This document shows positions 49,674 through 61,806 of a stretch of 64,000 nucleotides of DNA, piece after piece (positions within the stretch are counted from its first letter, which is position 1; every line of letters begins with the position of its first letter). Location: positions 4,696,105-4,760,104 of the forward strand of contig CM022673.1 in the NCBI GenBank assembly GCA_012295275.1. The letters are read 5' to 3'. The notes beneath the pieces were generated by a model. It did not search any database. It was not told the DNA's origin and saw nothing but the letters and a program-made list of their open reading frames with translations. Position numbers and translations under genes: made by a program. Origin of the DNA: Chrysomallon squamiferum. Its lineage: Eukaryota; Mollusca; Gastropoda; Neomphalida; Peltospiridae.

Positions 49674-52600
49674 AGATGGATTTTTGTACTGAACCAGCAA
49701 AGTTGAAAACAACTCTCAAAGAATTCAGGACCAAGTTTCTGACAAACTGGGTGGATGGAGATTTGAACCAGAATACTTCTGAATTAATACAGGAATATTT
49801 AGAGGCTGTTAAACAGGGTGAAGGTATGGAGAAAGAATATTTAATATAGATATAACAATAGATTTTATTTAAAAAACAACAAAAACAAACGTACTATTAT
49901 TTTGGTATTCTTAATAAATGTATTATATTTGGTTTAATGTTAAGGTTAGAGTTGCTGACAGCATCAGTTTTGAAAAAGAATGATGCTATAATTTTTTATT
50001 TTATATAAGGAACAAAAATATAATCATCTTTTAATATTTTATATTTGTATTATAAAAACTTGTTGCGAATATTCTATCAAAGACTGCAAGTCTATGGTTT
50101 GGACAATGTACTATTTGAAGTTCTGATCTATAAATGTTTTATTATTACTTTTATTTTTATAGAAACAATTGAAAATTTGAAGAAGAATGAGCAACAGAAA
50201 AGACAACAGACCCAAATCAACCAAAAAGGTTTGTGTTGAAATATTTATTTTCATTTGATGCTTAATAAGGATAACTTTCATTTCAAAAAAGTATTCTAGA
50301 ATTATTTTTTTCAAGAGTTACTTCCCATATGTTGTCAGAAATTTAATGAAAGCATAATTATCAAGAACATTGTTTACTGGAAATTAAGTCCCCAGCACCT
50401 AAAAACAATCACCAGTCAATGATATCCCTTTTCTTAATCTGTACATATATAAATCTTAAATGAAGGCCATTTGAAACATGTAATACAGTATACCCTCACC
50501 TATTCGCGGTTCCCCATTCGCGGGTTAGGCTCTTAACCCTATCGCATCGTATGCTGGTATACCAGGCTAGCGTCATAACGTCATAAAACCAAATGCTCGG
50601 TAAACCGCACAAACAATATCAAATTTTTTCAATTATTATTGCAATACAGTACGTATTTTTTTTATAAATGCATACACTGTATATACAGTGCATATTTTTT
50701 GTGACCGTGTATTAATAATGTTTTTAATTGCATATTATTACCTGAACTGTGCGTACTGTATTTATCTGTCTGTTTTGCCTTTAAATTTGTTCCACTTTCT
50801 GTCAATTCTAATACATATGTTGTACGCATAGAAAATGACTTTACGGTGCAGTAATACTATATGGGTAACTATGCTATGTGGTGTTACTGTCCTCATGTAC
50901 TTACGTTTCTTTCTGATTAAAATATTGTTTCAGTACAAAATTAAAACGTGTTTACATTATCATTACTACATTAGTGAAATACATAACTGCATGCAATATT
51001 ACTACATTATTACTGTATTAATGAGTAAGAGTGTCTTTAGAAAGTGTTTGGGAAGCATTTAGTACTGTATATAATCTCATAATAGACGTTTTAAAACTGC
51101 ATCCAATATTCGCAGTTTTTCGCTATTCGGGGGGGTAAAGAACGTAACCCCCTGAATAGCGAGGGAATACTGTATATTTATTTCTGTCCTTAATTTTATC
51201 TTGAAATACAGTTAGTCTTCCTTAAAATATTAAAAATATAATGTCGGACTGAAATGTAATAAATATATATTATAAAATGTAAAATTAATGGTTTTTGTTT
51301 TGTTTTTTTTAGTTGTAAATACATTTTAGAATTCCGAATTTAGTTTTTTTCTTGGATTACAAAAAAATATTCCTACTTTGTTGAAATACAAGTTAAATTA
51401 ACAGACTTTGTTTTTATATTTCTATATTTTATCTGTTCATAAATTTTAGCTCTTGAAAAGCGTATTGAAAAAGCAAAAGAACTGCGAGAGGAGTTGATGC
51501 GACTAAACACAGAGGCAGACATGAGGTTACAGGAGAAAGAAAACATGTCTAAAGAACTGAAGAAAATTCTTGAAATTAAACAACGTGATGCTGAAAGTGA
51601 ATGCACTCTGAATTTCTAAGCTTAATTTAAAATACATGCAGTTTTAAAACTTAGCTTACATATATTTTATTTCATATATCGTTCTTTACCTATCACACTG
51701 AATTATGAATAAGTTTGTGGCTAGCAGAATGTTTATAATAAATGTAGATTGAATTTAGTACACTAGATTGCTTTTTTTTTTTTGCAAGTTATTTTAAATT
51801 TACAACTTTATTTTTATTTATGTAAAAATTTAGAATATTTCAAAATGCATTAAAAAAAGAAAATCTTTAGTTTACTATTACATTTTAAATATAAATATTA
51901 AAAAATAATATTAAAAAATGAATGATAAAAATCATTTTCTTCTTGCATTTTATCAGAAATTGAGGCACAGGAGAAGGTGACAAAAGAACGATTACTGGAA
52001 TTGGAAAAATCAGCTGAATGGTTTCAGAAAAATCTTGGCCTGGAATTCAGGAAAATACCAGGTAAGACTATCTTTCACAAACACATCTAATATAGCTCAG
52101 TGGTTAGAATATATTCTAGATAAACAACCACAAAAACGATATTCCCTTTCCTAATCCAGACAGTGTTTCTTCAGAGGTTTTTGTTATTGTCATACTTTAT
52201 TGTTAGCAAAGGTTATCACTTTCATACTTCATTATTAGTAAAGATTATAACTGCCATACTTTATTATTTGCTTAAGTTATCACTGTCATATGTTATTATT
52301 ATTAAAAGATATTGCTATCATACTTTATTATTACTAAAGGCTGTAATTGCCATACTTTATTATTAGTAAAGGTTATGACTGTAATACTTTGTTGTTGTTA
52401 ATGATTATTACTGCCATACTTCATTATTAGCAAATATGGAAGTATTTAATATGTTTTTATGGTATGTACAAGCATTCTTTAAGAAGTGTAACAGTCAGGA
52501 TGTACACAAAAAGCATTTACATCATTTATTAATACCACCCAAAGTGCATTTTAAGAGTGGGTAATAATAAAAAGTCGTTACTTGCTGGCATACTTAAATC

Positions 52601-53519
52601 TCGTTTGACAAGTAATAAATATATTTATATATAAATGTGAATTATTAATAACATATTGATAAGTAGTCAGTGAATGCAAATGTATTTCCCATTTATCAAA
52701 CAGATCTCAGACTGTCAGTTGGAAGTAACAGCAGGAATTAACAGGAAAAAAAAAATGTAAATTATAAATGAGCACAGATATAAGTAGTCAGTTTCATGTA
52801 ATGGAAACCAAGTAATGTACAATACTATTGATAATTTAGTGTGTTTGTGTGTGCATGTGTGTTTGTGAAAATAATAAAATAAAAAAAATTGTTGACCCTA
52901 TATTACAGGAAACAAACTGCAGATGATTTTTACATTCATTGATGACAAAGATCCTCAAGCTCCATTTTCTTTTCATGTGAGGATAGATGAAAGTAGAAAG
53001 TATATCAGTAAGTATGGAGTATTACATCAGTAATAAAAAAAAACTTTGACTTTAGGTATCAATTAAGCTTAATTGGAAACATGACTGTTGTGCTAGTTTC
53101 AGTGATTTGGTTATTCTGTTGCCATTTAAAAGATTCCATAAATGCTGTGCAAAGTGAATCATGTAAAGAACTGCATTGTGTGGGCTGTGATATTGTTCAG
53201 CTTGTACCATTTGAAAATAACTATAAAGAACATTTAAAATAAAGCAAGTCAGATGAATTATGGAAATGTGTTACCAAATTTTCGAACATTAAAATAGCAT
53301 AGATTTGACAAATCTTCCTTGTGCATGTCCAAGAAATGAAAATATATGAAAATTAACATTTCTTTTCCTTTTTTTTTTTGAACAGTTTCTAATTGTGAAC
53401 CTCCAGTAGAAGAACTTGATTCACTGGTAGAGAAGTTGAACTCGACAAATAATCTGTCAGCTTTTGTCCAGGCACTTCGCAAAGCTTTTAAATCCAAAGC
53501 ACTCACTTCTCATTTCTGA
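49674..53519 (+). CDS. SPC25: Kinetochore protein Spc25 (Ndc80 complex)
   Basis: Exons: 49674-49823 (ATG 49676), 50163-50228, 51450-51596, 51957-52061, 52909-53007, 53386-53519. The product is 232 aa (human 224). Spc25 pairs with Spc24 at the centromere-facing end of the Ndc80 complex, which ties kinetochores to spindle microtubules. The N-terminal two thirds is a long charged coiled coil (for example ALEKRIEKAKELREELMRL and KVTKERLLELEKSAEWFQ). The C-terminal third matches the Spc25 globular RWD-type domain: KLQMIFTFIDDKDPQAPFSF, then VRIDESRKY and NLSAFVQALRKAF at the end. All internal junctions are in phase 1. A Tigger-like element sits in the intron 50229-51449, and a 32-bp minisatellite in the intron 52062-52908. 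Confidence 0.94.
50486..51172. mobile_element. Tigger/pogo-like inverted-repeat element (about 687 bp) in SPC25 intron
   Basis: The left end is CAGTATACCCTCACCTATTC. The right end read on the minus strand is CAGTATTCCCTCGCTATTCA, so the ends are imperfect inverted repeats of about 20 bp that extend into GC-rich CGCGG / GGGGG sequence. TA flanks both sides (50484-50485, 51173-51174). I see no transposase frame, so it is non-autonomous. The end sequence differs from that of the element at 17529, so it is a separate family. Confidence 0.75.
52191..52446. repeat. 32-bp minisatellite, 8 copies, in SPC25 intron
   Basis: The core CATACTTTATTATTAGTAAA recurs with an exact 32-bp period: copies begin at 52191, 52223, 52255, 52287, 52319, 52351, 52383 and 52415, with point differences but no length change. 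This indicates unit-wise duplication. Confidence 0.9.
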
Positions 53520-53909
53520 CTTTTGATCTTTTATCTGTAATGTGTATTTAGACCAGGGTGCTGGAAACTTCCAGGAAGATGACTTTTAGTTTTTCAAATC
53601 TAGCTGACGTTATCGGAAAGTGCTGTCTATTGTAAAATGACTGTTATCTTCAGTTTAACGTATGAAGTATTTTCAAAGATGTTTGAAAAGTTTTATAATA
53701 TTTAAAAGAGGGGGGAAAAAATGAAATAGAAAAAAACTGTCAGTATTTCTGGCTTAGTTTTATTTAACCTTTTTTTTTTTTTTCAAACTCTTAGAGACAG
53801 TAGTCCAGGTAATACATTTTTAATCTCAAAGTAAATTCTCAAATGCCAGGAATGTCAGTGTAGACAAAATTGTTATGTATTTTACCTATGTTATGTAAGC
53901 TTTTTAATC

Positions 53910-53947
<38 letters not shown>

Positions 53948-54678
53948 TACCTTGCTTTATTTTCTTAAGTCCAACAAAATAAAGATAGATAATTAAATGC
54001 AAGAGTCAGACAATTCTACCAAGTTTAATAACTTTACATTCATATATACAACAATCACACTGGTACTGTGGACAACATGAAAAGAACACAGTTTCTTCAA
54101 GATAATGCTAATGAAATGTTAAATGGTAAATGTATCTGAACAGCTCTAATTTTCGCTGACTCGAGTCCTTCTTGCAGATATCTTGTGTGTATCTGGCTGT
54201 CTGATAACATCTGATGGTTTGTCCTAGTGTATTTGATAATGTGAATCAAATGTAATAACACTAAAATTCAAATGAATACTGAAATAAGAGAGAACAAGAA
54301 TTGTCAGAATGATTGTTCCCAATCATTTAAATGTTATTTTTAATAAATGCCATCATTTGTTTTGTAATTATATTATTGTATCAAATAGATATGTCTTTTT
54401 GTCTATTGAAATGTTAAAAAAGTCTAGTCTATTAGGAATGTTTTTTTTTCACATTTCTAAATGTAAAACATTCTCATACACCTGTTATCTAATTATACTT
54501 TATTATTAACAAAGATTTTTCAGGAGATCAACAATTTAAATTTATACAAAATATATTTAGGCAATTTGTTATTTTACTTTTTATTATTATTATTATTATA
54601 TTTTTTTCATTATTATTATCATCAATGTTTTCTTCTTATGTGTACACTTTAATTATATTCAGTTTCTGCTTTTACACC
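53520..54678. other. Tail-to-tail spacer between SPC25 and MLH1
   Basis: Holds the 3' UTRs of both genes and no supported gene. TTTATT at 54499-54504 is an AATAAA on the minus strand, 175 bp past the MLH1 stop, and is the likely MLH1 polyadenylation signal. Confidence 0.6.
53978..53983 (+). terminator. SPC25: Polyadenylation signal of SPC25
   Basis: AATAAA about 460 bp after the stop codon, shortly after a long A-tract (53915-53943). Confidence 0.5.
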
Positions 54679-57600
54679 TCAACATCTTTCAAACACTTTG
54701 TACAAGTCTGGCAAATTTGCCAGCTGCAGCAAACTGGCATCTTCAGAAAACTCTTTTGGTGGCATCAACATTGTTCTGATGGCTGGGTACACTGAATGTT
54801 CTACTGTCCATTTCCAACCACTGGTTTTCTGCCCACTGTCCTGTAAAAACAAAAATCATATTTATGAAATACAAATTTTATGTCAATACATGCATATTAA
54901 GGTGTTTCTCCCAGACTGCAGGGTGCAGGCAGAAAAAGGGGCATTTATTCACATGACCTGTTTTCAAAAGGGCAGAAGTGGCAAGTTAAATTTTCGTGAA
55001 TATTTGATGGTGCTAAAAAGTGCCATTTGTATTTGTTTATTGGTGATTAAAAAGTGCTGATCATATTTGTTTCTTAGCACTAAGATATATTCTTTGCTTG
55101 ACAAACTGATGCCTGCAGAAGACAGTACTTATAGATGGACTTGAGGCAATACTGCAGTAATTATTGGCACATTTTATGAGACTAGGCAAGTGGGGGTGGG
55201 CATTTAATTAATTTCGGGCACAAGGGGAGCCCCAAAAAGGTCCACCCTCCCATTCCTGCACTGATGCATGATATTGTTAATATTATTATTATTATTATTA
55301 TTATTAAAAGAATATATATATATATATATATTACAAAAAATTAGTGCATCACAACAAAGAAATATTAAATTCCTTTCTTCTTCATTTTAATCTGAAACGA
55401 GAATTGTCATCCAGCAGCAAAATATTTAACCATGGTAGAATTATAATTTAAAATTTTAAACAAATAAAAAATATCTTTTCCATTTACATTATTATTGTTA
55501 ATACACCAAAGTATTTTCACAATTTTCTTTAGATGTTTATTGAGACAACTTCTTAAATCAAGTATGAAGCAATAATTATAAAATTTATCTTGTCCATGGT
55601 AAATTGTTCACCAAACAGTTTTCCCTGTCATTAACTTTCTATTTAAAATATTAAACATGAACAAAAAAAAAAAAATGAAGGAATCCAGTGAGTGGCATTC
55701 TTTTTAGCTAGAAATAGCTAATCTATTTTGAGCAAACAGTCACCAGGTGGCCTTTTTCTGTTTGTAAACAGAATGGTCTCCCTTAGGTATTGTGGGATGA
55801 AATTAGCCATGTTGCTGTTCATCAAATGAATTCCCACTTGTCACTGTGTTTAACTAGACGTCATAAAAATCAGTTTCACAATAATTAAAGTTTCAAAGCA
55901 GACTGCCACTTCAAAATCAGAATCAAGTTGCTTATCAGCAACATTTACATATGTTTTATTTAAATTTTGATTTTATTTTTATGTCATATTAATCATTATT
56001 GTTTTTCAAACTACAGGTTTTTTTTCATAATTCAGGGTATACATTGTGTATATATGGTAGGAAACAACTTTGTGAAACCATTACCAGTTTAATGATCTTG
56101 TATTATGACACTATTTACAAGCACTCAAGGGAAATTATTCCATTTATAAATGTTTAATGAGACATGGATCCTCCCAAATGTATCCTTACTTTTCTTTCAC
56201 ATTGATATAAAAGTAACTTCTTCGTGATAAGCTATTTTATAATAACCAATAATAAAAATAATAGTAATATTAATGATGGTAATAATTATAGTAGTAGTAT
56301 TATTAATAATAATAATAATATAAAACAGAATAATTTGAAATATTTACAAATTTATACTGTATATGTTAAATACATACCACTGTTTTGGACAACAAAAAAG
56401 TACAGAAAACTGCAAAATACAAATTTTCAGAGACCTAGTTAAAAAATACATATAGTTAAATTCTATAAAAATAAACAAAACATAATATATACAAAGTAAC
56501 TTTTCAGATTTATATTTATAATACACAGTACATACTGCTGTTTGTGAGGTATCCGAACTTGGTGATGCAAACAAACTTTTCTTAACCGAATAAAATTCAC
56601 TTGTTTCTTTTGCAAAAGTTCTGAAGCATTCTTTTTCTTCATCCCAGTTTACCTGGAATTAAAAAATAACAATAACAATAATAATAATAATAAATAATAA
56701 ACACAAAATAATAATATTAAAAAAAAAAAAAATGGCTGTTTGAATAAGATTGTCTAGGTTCACTAAAATGGATGAAACAAAACGAACGAGAAAAACAAAA
56801 TTAAAACAACTTAAAAAAAAACCACCGACCCTATTTAAAAATAAGATACCATGTAGTTATCTCTTGAATATAAACATTAAGTAAAAACCATGCATGAAAA
56901 ACAGGGGCCTTTAATATCCAGTACACACTATTACTAAATTACAATATATCTTGTATATATTTTTATCTATTGTATTACTAAATTACAATTCATTTTGTAC
57001 ACACTGTGTTTGTAGATTACAATCTATCTTGTATACACATTTCTGAATTACAATCTATCTTGTGCACACATTTCTGAATTACAATCTACCTTGTACACAC
57101 TGTGTTTGTAGATTACAATCTATCTTGTATACATTTTAATTCTAAATTACAATCTATCTTGTACACACTATGTTTTTAAAGTACAATTCATAACATATAA
57201 CTCCTAAACCTACGCTGCCTCTCAAAAGATGCTGATCTTTTGCAGTTGATTACTTTGTATGTTAGACATTTGGACTCAAGTCTGCTGTATTTCCACAGGG
57301 ACTTGATAATTATGAAAACATGGTTCCAATGATCCAGTATTAATTTTGATTAACTGTGGGTATTAAAAGAAAAGGCTGCTTTTAACACATAATCATAGGA
57401 TGTGGACTTACAAATACATCATCAACATTTAGTTTTAAATAGAAAATCTGGTTACTGAATGTTTTATACTGAATCATTTTGAGAGACTGAACTGAAGAGA
57501 CCGAAACAGACTTTTTGCTGTGAGAGTGCAGCTGTTAGAGCTTAACTGGAAGGTTGTGAGTTCGAGGCTCTGAAGCTGCAATTCTGTTATATGGCAACTG

Positions 57601-58574
57601 TGGCTGACTCAGACATAAGTGAGAACCTGATAGGATGTGATGGTCATATGTATGATTAATATGATATGGCAGCATATGCTGTATGTTGTCCAGGGAAACG
57701 AGGAGTGCTTTGGATTGAAAAAGGTCTGAGTTGGAGAAATAAGAAATTGGGCACTTTGAGTGACATTACATGCTATATAAGTGTCCTATTATAATAAAGA
57801 TAATAACAAATTATACATTATAAATAGTAATAATAGAAAATTACAATAATTAAAAGTAAAGTTAAGGATAAAAATAAGACCACATATAAAATTCTAACTG
57901 TACTGGCAGAAAACTATTAACAGTGAGATCTATTTAGTGATACAAACTTACAATAATGCCAGTGATCAGACTTAGAACTCTTCCAAAGTACACACTCATA
58001 CAATCAGAATCCTGACAATCTAATTAAAACCAATTTAACAGTCTAGCTAATTTATATAAGGCAATAAGAAATCCCAATTGGCTATGGTAATATATAAATT
58101 TACTTCATGAGACTTTACAGAATTGAATCAATCTGTACAAAGTGATGGTTTTTATTGAACCTTTTGCAGTTTTTCCTGTTTCTATAATTTTTATATGATT
58201 TAGATTCATAAAATTTAATATAATAAGGGCTTCATTTAATATAAAACCACTAAAATGTTTTTATGTAAGAAAAAGAAGAAAAGTTTTGAAAATTTGACCA
58301 GTTTGTCTATATAAATTGTTAGATACAGCCAGATATCTGAAATATTAGTTTTACCGTGTATAAGTTGTAAGGGCAATAAATGTGTGCTAGTTGATATATA
58401 TATATATATATATATATAAAAGAAACTCACCTCTGTGGCTAGTCTCAGTACATACATAGGAAGACCATCCAACGAAGGAACAAAATCTTCAAGTAGCATT
58501 GGTAGAGTCAAAATGTGTCCTTGCTGGTAATTGAAAACAATATTATATAGTGTAAAACAGAAAGAGAATGAGAA

Positions 58575-58665
<91 letters not shown>

Positions 58666-59397
58666 AATGGCAAAGAACAAAAGAAACAGAATGATGAAAA
58701 AAAGAGAAATAGAAAAATATATTTATATGAGAAGAAGCACATAAAAGACATAAAAGGCTACTGATTAATATAATAGTGAAGGATGTTTTATTATGTAATT
58801 TTTCTATAAACAGAATACTTCATATGACAATATTAAATGCACTTCAGGTCACCAGACATATTGGGAAACTGCACTGTGGGTAGTCCTGAGCAGAATTGAA
58901 CCTACAATCTTACACAACCTTTGTTGAGCAAATCCTCAGAGCTGCAGTCCATTTCTGTAACAGCATGTAGCTTCAGCGTTCAGTTTATATACTTAGAATA
59001 AATATTTTTGAAAAACGTTGTATATAAAAACGACTATTTGTTATAAAATAAAAATGTTTAATTTTTTTTCTGGTGAAAATATGTATTTTTCAACAGCCAT
59101 TAGTTTGAAGAGAAATCACTTAGGACTTTTTTTTTTTCTGTTTGATTGTTGTCTTACATTCCGTGGCATCCTTCACTTCCGTTTTCCTTTCAAAATCACG
59201 CTGTTTAATAGGATCACTGCCTGTGTTATTTTCTGTAATTTCCTGTTTCTCCAAGCTGACATCACTTTAAAAAAAACAGTTTTCAGAAAAGTACCACCAT
59301 TGTGCAGTAACCCCAAGTATGTCATTAAACATGCACAAAAGTAATGGGTTTTTGTCCAGTTCCATTTATAACAATTTCACTCTGGAATCCTTAAAAA

Positions 59398-59428
<31 letters not shown>

Positions 59429-60861
59429 CAAAAAAATAAATAAATAAAACCAGCATAAAAAAACAACAAACATCAAAAACAGAAGTAAAAAAACAAAGCA
59501 ACTTTATAAAGACACTTCCCAGTATGTGAATTTTAGAAACACTTAGAGAAATAATATTTGTAATGGCTACAAAATTCAGTAGTGAAGCCATCAAATTTTA
59601 GACTGAAATATACCAGCATCAAATCCTAGTCTCAGCTCCGGTCAAAAAATGTCTAAGACTATTATTGTAACATATTGTATGTTAGTATTATTTACAATAT
59701 TTTTAATCAGTGAATAAAAGTCTATTTCCGAAGACAAAGACATGTATTTACTGAAGAAAATCAAAAGATATAAACTACAACAGACAAGTGGCCTCCTAAT
59801 TATGCAAATGAGATGATAACAGTTTATTCAAATGATATGGTCATCAGGTTATGTAAATGATACGGTCATTTGGTTATGTAAATGATATGGTCATCAAGTT
59901 ATGTAAATGATATGGTCATCTTGTTAGTTAAATGATCTGGTCATCAGTTTTGCTAAATTATATGGTCATGTTGTTAGGTAAATTATTTAGTCATAAAGTT
60001 ATGTAAATGACATGGCCATCAAGTTTTGTAAATGATACAGTTCTCGTTAGGTAAATTTAATGGTAATCTGCTACAGTAAATACAGTTATCCTTTCCAATG
60101 TAAATGTTGCAGTCATCTGGTTATGTAAATACTATGGTTTCCTATTTAATGTTATGGATTTTGAAGTAATAGGGATCATCTGGTTTATTTAACAACTGAG
60201 TAATGTTCTGCATTCAAACCAGTATGAACACACAAAAATACTTATTTATAATTAGCCTATCAAAAAAAAAAAAAAAAAAATTAAAAATTAAAAAAACCCA
60301 ACAATAAATGACATTGTTTATTATTAGCAATTCAAAATGAAAAAAAAAAAAATGAACTGGAAAAAAAACAACAAAAAAACCTAACACTAAAAACCAAAAT
60401 AGCATAACATAGGGCACAACATCACACGAAAGCAAGCAATTTAGTGTTATAAATGTTAAGATGTATCACCTCATCAACTTCCAGTGAGAAATAGTCTTGT
60501 AGCATTTCACTTTTAGTCTTCAAGAAGTCCATTATGTAGCGGGCGAGGTCTTCCTTGGGTCCATCCACCTCAGACCAGCCACTCTCCTCAGAATCCAAAG
60601 CCATCATGGCTAAATCATAGACTGGTGCTGGTTCCTATAGCAACAACAACAACAACAACAGCAGCAATAATAATGATAATAATGATGGCGATATTTCTGG
60701 TTTCTGTAACAAAAGTATGAAAAGGGATATCATGATGATGATGACAACGATGATGATAATGACGATGATGATGCTTGTTCCTATAGCAACAACTCAGTTC
60801 CACACAATGCTTTTCTGTAATAACAACTATTAATTCAGTAATCATTGTGCAATATGAATAA

Positions 60862-60902
<41 letters not shown>

Positions 60903-61806
60903 ATAATTAAATAAAGTTACCAAACCAATGTTAAGAAAAAAAAAAAAAGAAAACCCACCAAAAAACTGCAATGGTACATTCCCCTGATTAAAACCAGTGT
61001 TTGAAAAACATCATACATTTAATATTTTAAGAAATATATGATTCAGAGAAAAATAGAAAAGGGGGGAAACAAATTGAAACCATCAATTACTTACAGAAAG
61101 TCTAAGAATTCCAAAATTTGCAAACTCGTACATCATGATCTGGTAGAAAAGTTCTCGACTGCAAAAGATTAACAAGACTAATTTCCTTCTTAAAAATATT
61201 TAATATAAATATACAGTAAAATACCTATAAGCTCACACTGAAGATCATCAGTTTTATATTTTATGTCATATAAGCATAGAGATTTAATAATAAAAGAAAA
61301 CATATGTGAATGAATAATAGTTGCACTTCTTTATAGTTATTTCGTATTGATCAAATGTGTCACATTTAATAATAGGGAAGATATCATTGCACAAGCTACT
61401 CTTCTTGATTAGCAGGAAGACACCTTTCATAAGAACCTTCCCACACACAGCAAGGGTGTTAATATCATGTTTGTTATTTTATGACGATGTAAGTGCTGAA
61501 ATACACTACTCTTATAAATCAGCAGCACAGACTTTTTGATGAATACCTTCTCATATACTGGAATGTTCCAATTACCAATAATGTTTCAGGCAAGCTCTGA
61601 ATTATTAAATATTTGTGCAGTAGAATAGGAAAAAATATATATATAAAAAAAGATTTAACAATGTGTTCCATAAGTTAGAATGGGAAAAAGAACTGACCTC
61701 AGTGTTGTGGTGTTCACTAAATAAAGTTTAGTCTGGTGCTGGAGTAGAGCATGTTCTTCATTCACACAGCCAACAAAGGTGTGATTCTGAAGTAATTCTC
61801 TCAAAC
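54679..61806 (-). CDS. MLH1: DNA mismatch repair protein MLH1, C-terminal part (5' exons outside the window)
   Basis: Exons in order of transcription: 61806-61698, 61158-61095, 60634-60470, 58523-58431, 56652-56536, 54840-54679. About 236 residues are visible. MLH1 pairs with PMS2 to form the MutL-alpha endonuclease that acts after mismatch recognition in the nucleus. This part is the PMS2-binding C-terminal domain. Close matches to the human protein: [12 protein letters not shown], then [80 protein letters not shown] and the conserved end [16 protein letters not shown]. The first visible exon starts in split phase, so the gene continues to the right; the ATPase half is not in the window. Several introns have microsatellites directly at the splice sites. 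Confidence 0.96.
55290..55331. repeat. (ATT)n and (AT)n microsatellites in MLH1 intron
   Basis: A short ATT run followed by a TA run within the intron 54841-56535. The rest of that intron shows nothing I can classify. Confidence 0.85.
56925..57190. repeat. 31-34-bp minisatellite in MLH1 intron
   Basis: The core AATTACAATCTATCTTGTAC followed by ACACTGTGTTTGTAG or ACACATTTCTG recurs about eight times, with spacings of mostly 31 or 34 bp. Two unit types differ in their 3' half and are interleaved. Confidence 0.85.
57515..57805 (+). mobile_element. tRNA-derived SINE in MLH1 intron
   Basis: A head with pol III-like boxes is seen: an A-box-like stretch around GTGCAGCTGTTAGAGC and a B box GAGTTCGAGGCTC about 30 bp on. 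A body without coding sequence follows, with a GC content above its surroundings, and it ends near a TTATAATAAAGATAATAA tail. This order (tRNA-like head, unrelated body, A/T-rich tail) is that of a tRNA-derived SINE. It lies antisense to MLH1. Confidence 0.65.
58579..58661. repeat. MLH1: (AG)n microsatellite, about 41 units, at an MLH1 acceptor
   Basis: An uninterrupted AG run of about 83 bp on the plus strand. Read on the MLH1 strand it is a (CT)n polypyrimidine tract ending about 55 nt before the exon 58523-58431. Confidence 0.97.
58845..58965 (-). mobile_element. tRNA-like SINE fragment (minus strand)
   Basis: Read on the minus strand, GGACTGCAGCTCTGAGG resembles an A box and GTAGGTTCAATTCTGC a B box, with spacing like a tRNA head. 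The body appears short or lost. It is less certain than the SINE at 57515. Confidence 0.45.
59803..60140. repeat. 25-bp minisatellite in MLH1 intron
   Basis: The core GTTATGTAAATGATATGGTC plus ATCA recurs with a 25-bp period (AAATGA at about 59830, 59855, 59880, 59905, 59930), about 12 copies, decaying toward 60140. Confidence 0.88.
60642..60670. repeat. MLH1: (CAA)n microsatellite at an MLH1 acceptor
   Basis: CAA repeats begin within about 8 bp of the exon edge at 60634. On the coding strand the intron ends in a GTTGTTGTT run followed by GCTATAG. A (GAT)n-like tract follows at 60665-60775. Confidence 0.9.
60864..60902. repeat. (A)n(TA)n microsatellite
   Basis: An A-run followed by about ten TA units within the MLH1 intron 60635-61094. 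Confidence 0.9.

Noticed and set aside
54698-55060. 120-codon plus-strand open frame
   Set aside because: It is a shadow of the last MLH1 exon and reads on into the intron.
57515-57600. Possible true tRNA gene
   Set aside because: B-box-like sequence is present, but the arms do not pair into a full cloverleaf by eye and a non-tRNA body follows, so SINE is the better call.
58236-58751. 171-codon open frame on the minus strand with a long Ser-Leu run
   Set aside because: The Ser-Leu run is the (CT)n microsatellite. The only real coding part is the MLH1 exon 58431-58523 inside it.
60615-60971. 118-codon minus-strand frame with His-rich and Val/Ile-rich runs
   Set aside because: It reads through the CAA, GAT and TA repeats in the MLH1 intron and is not a histidine-rich protein gene.
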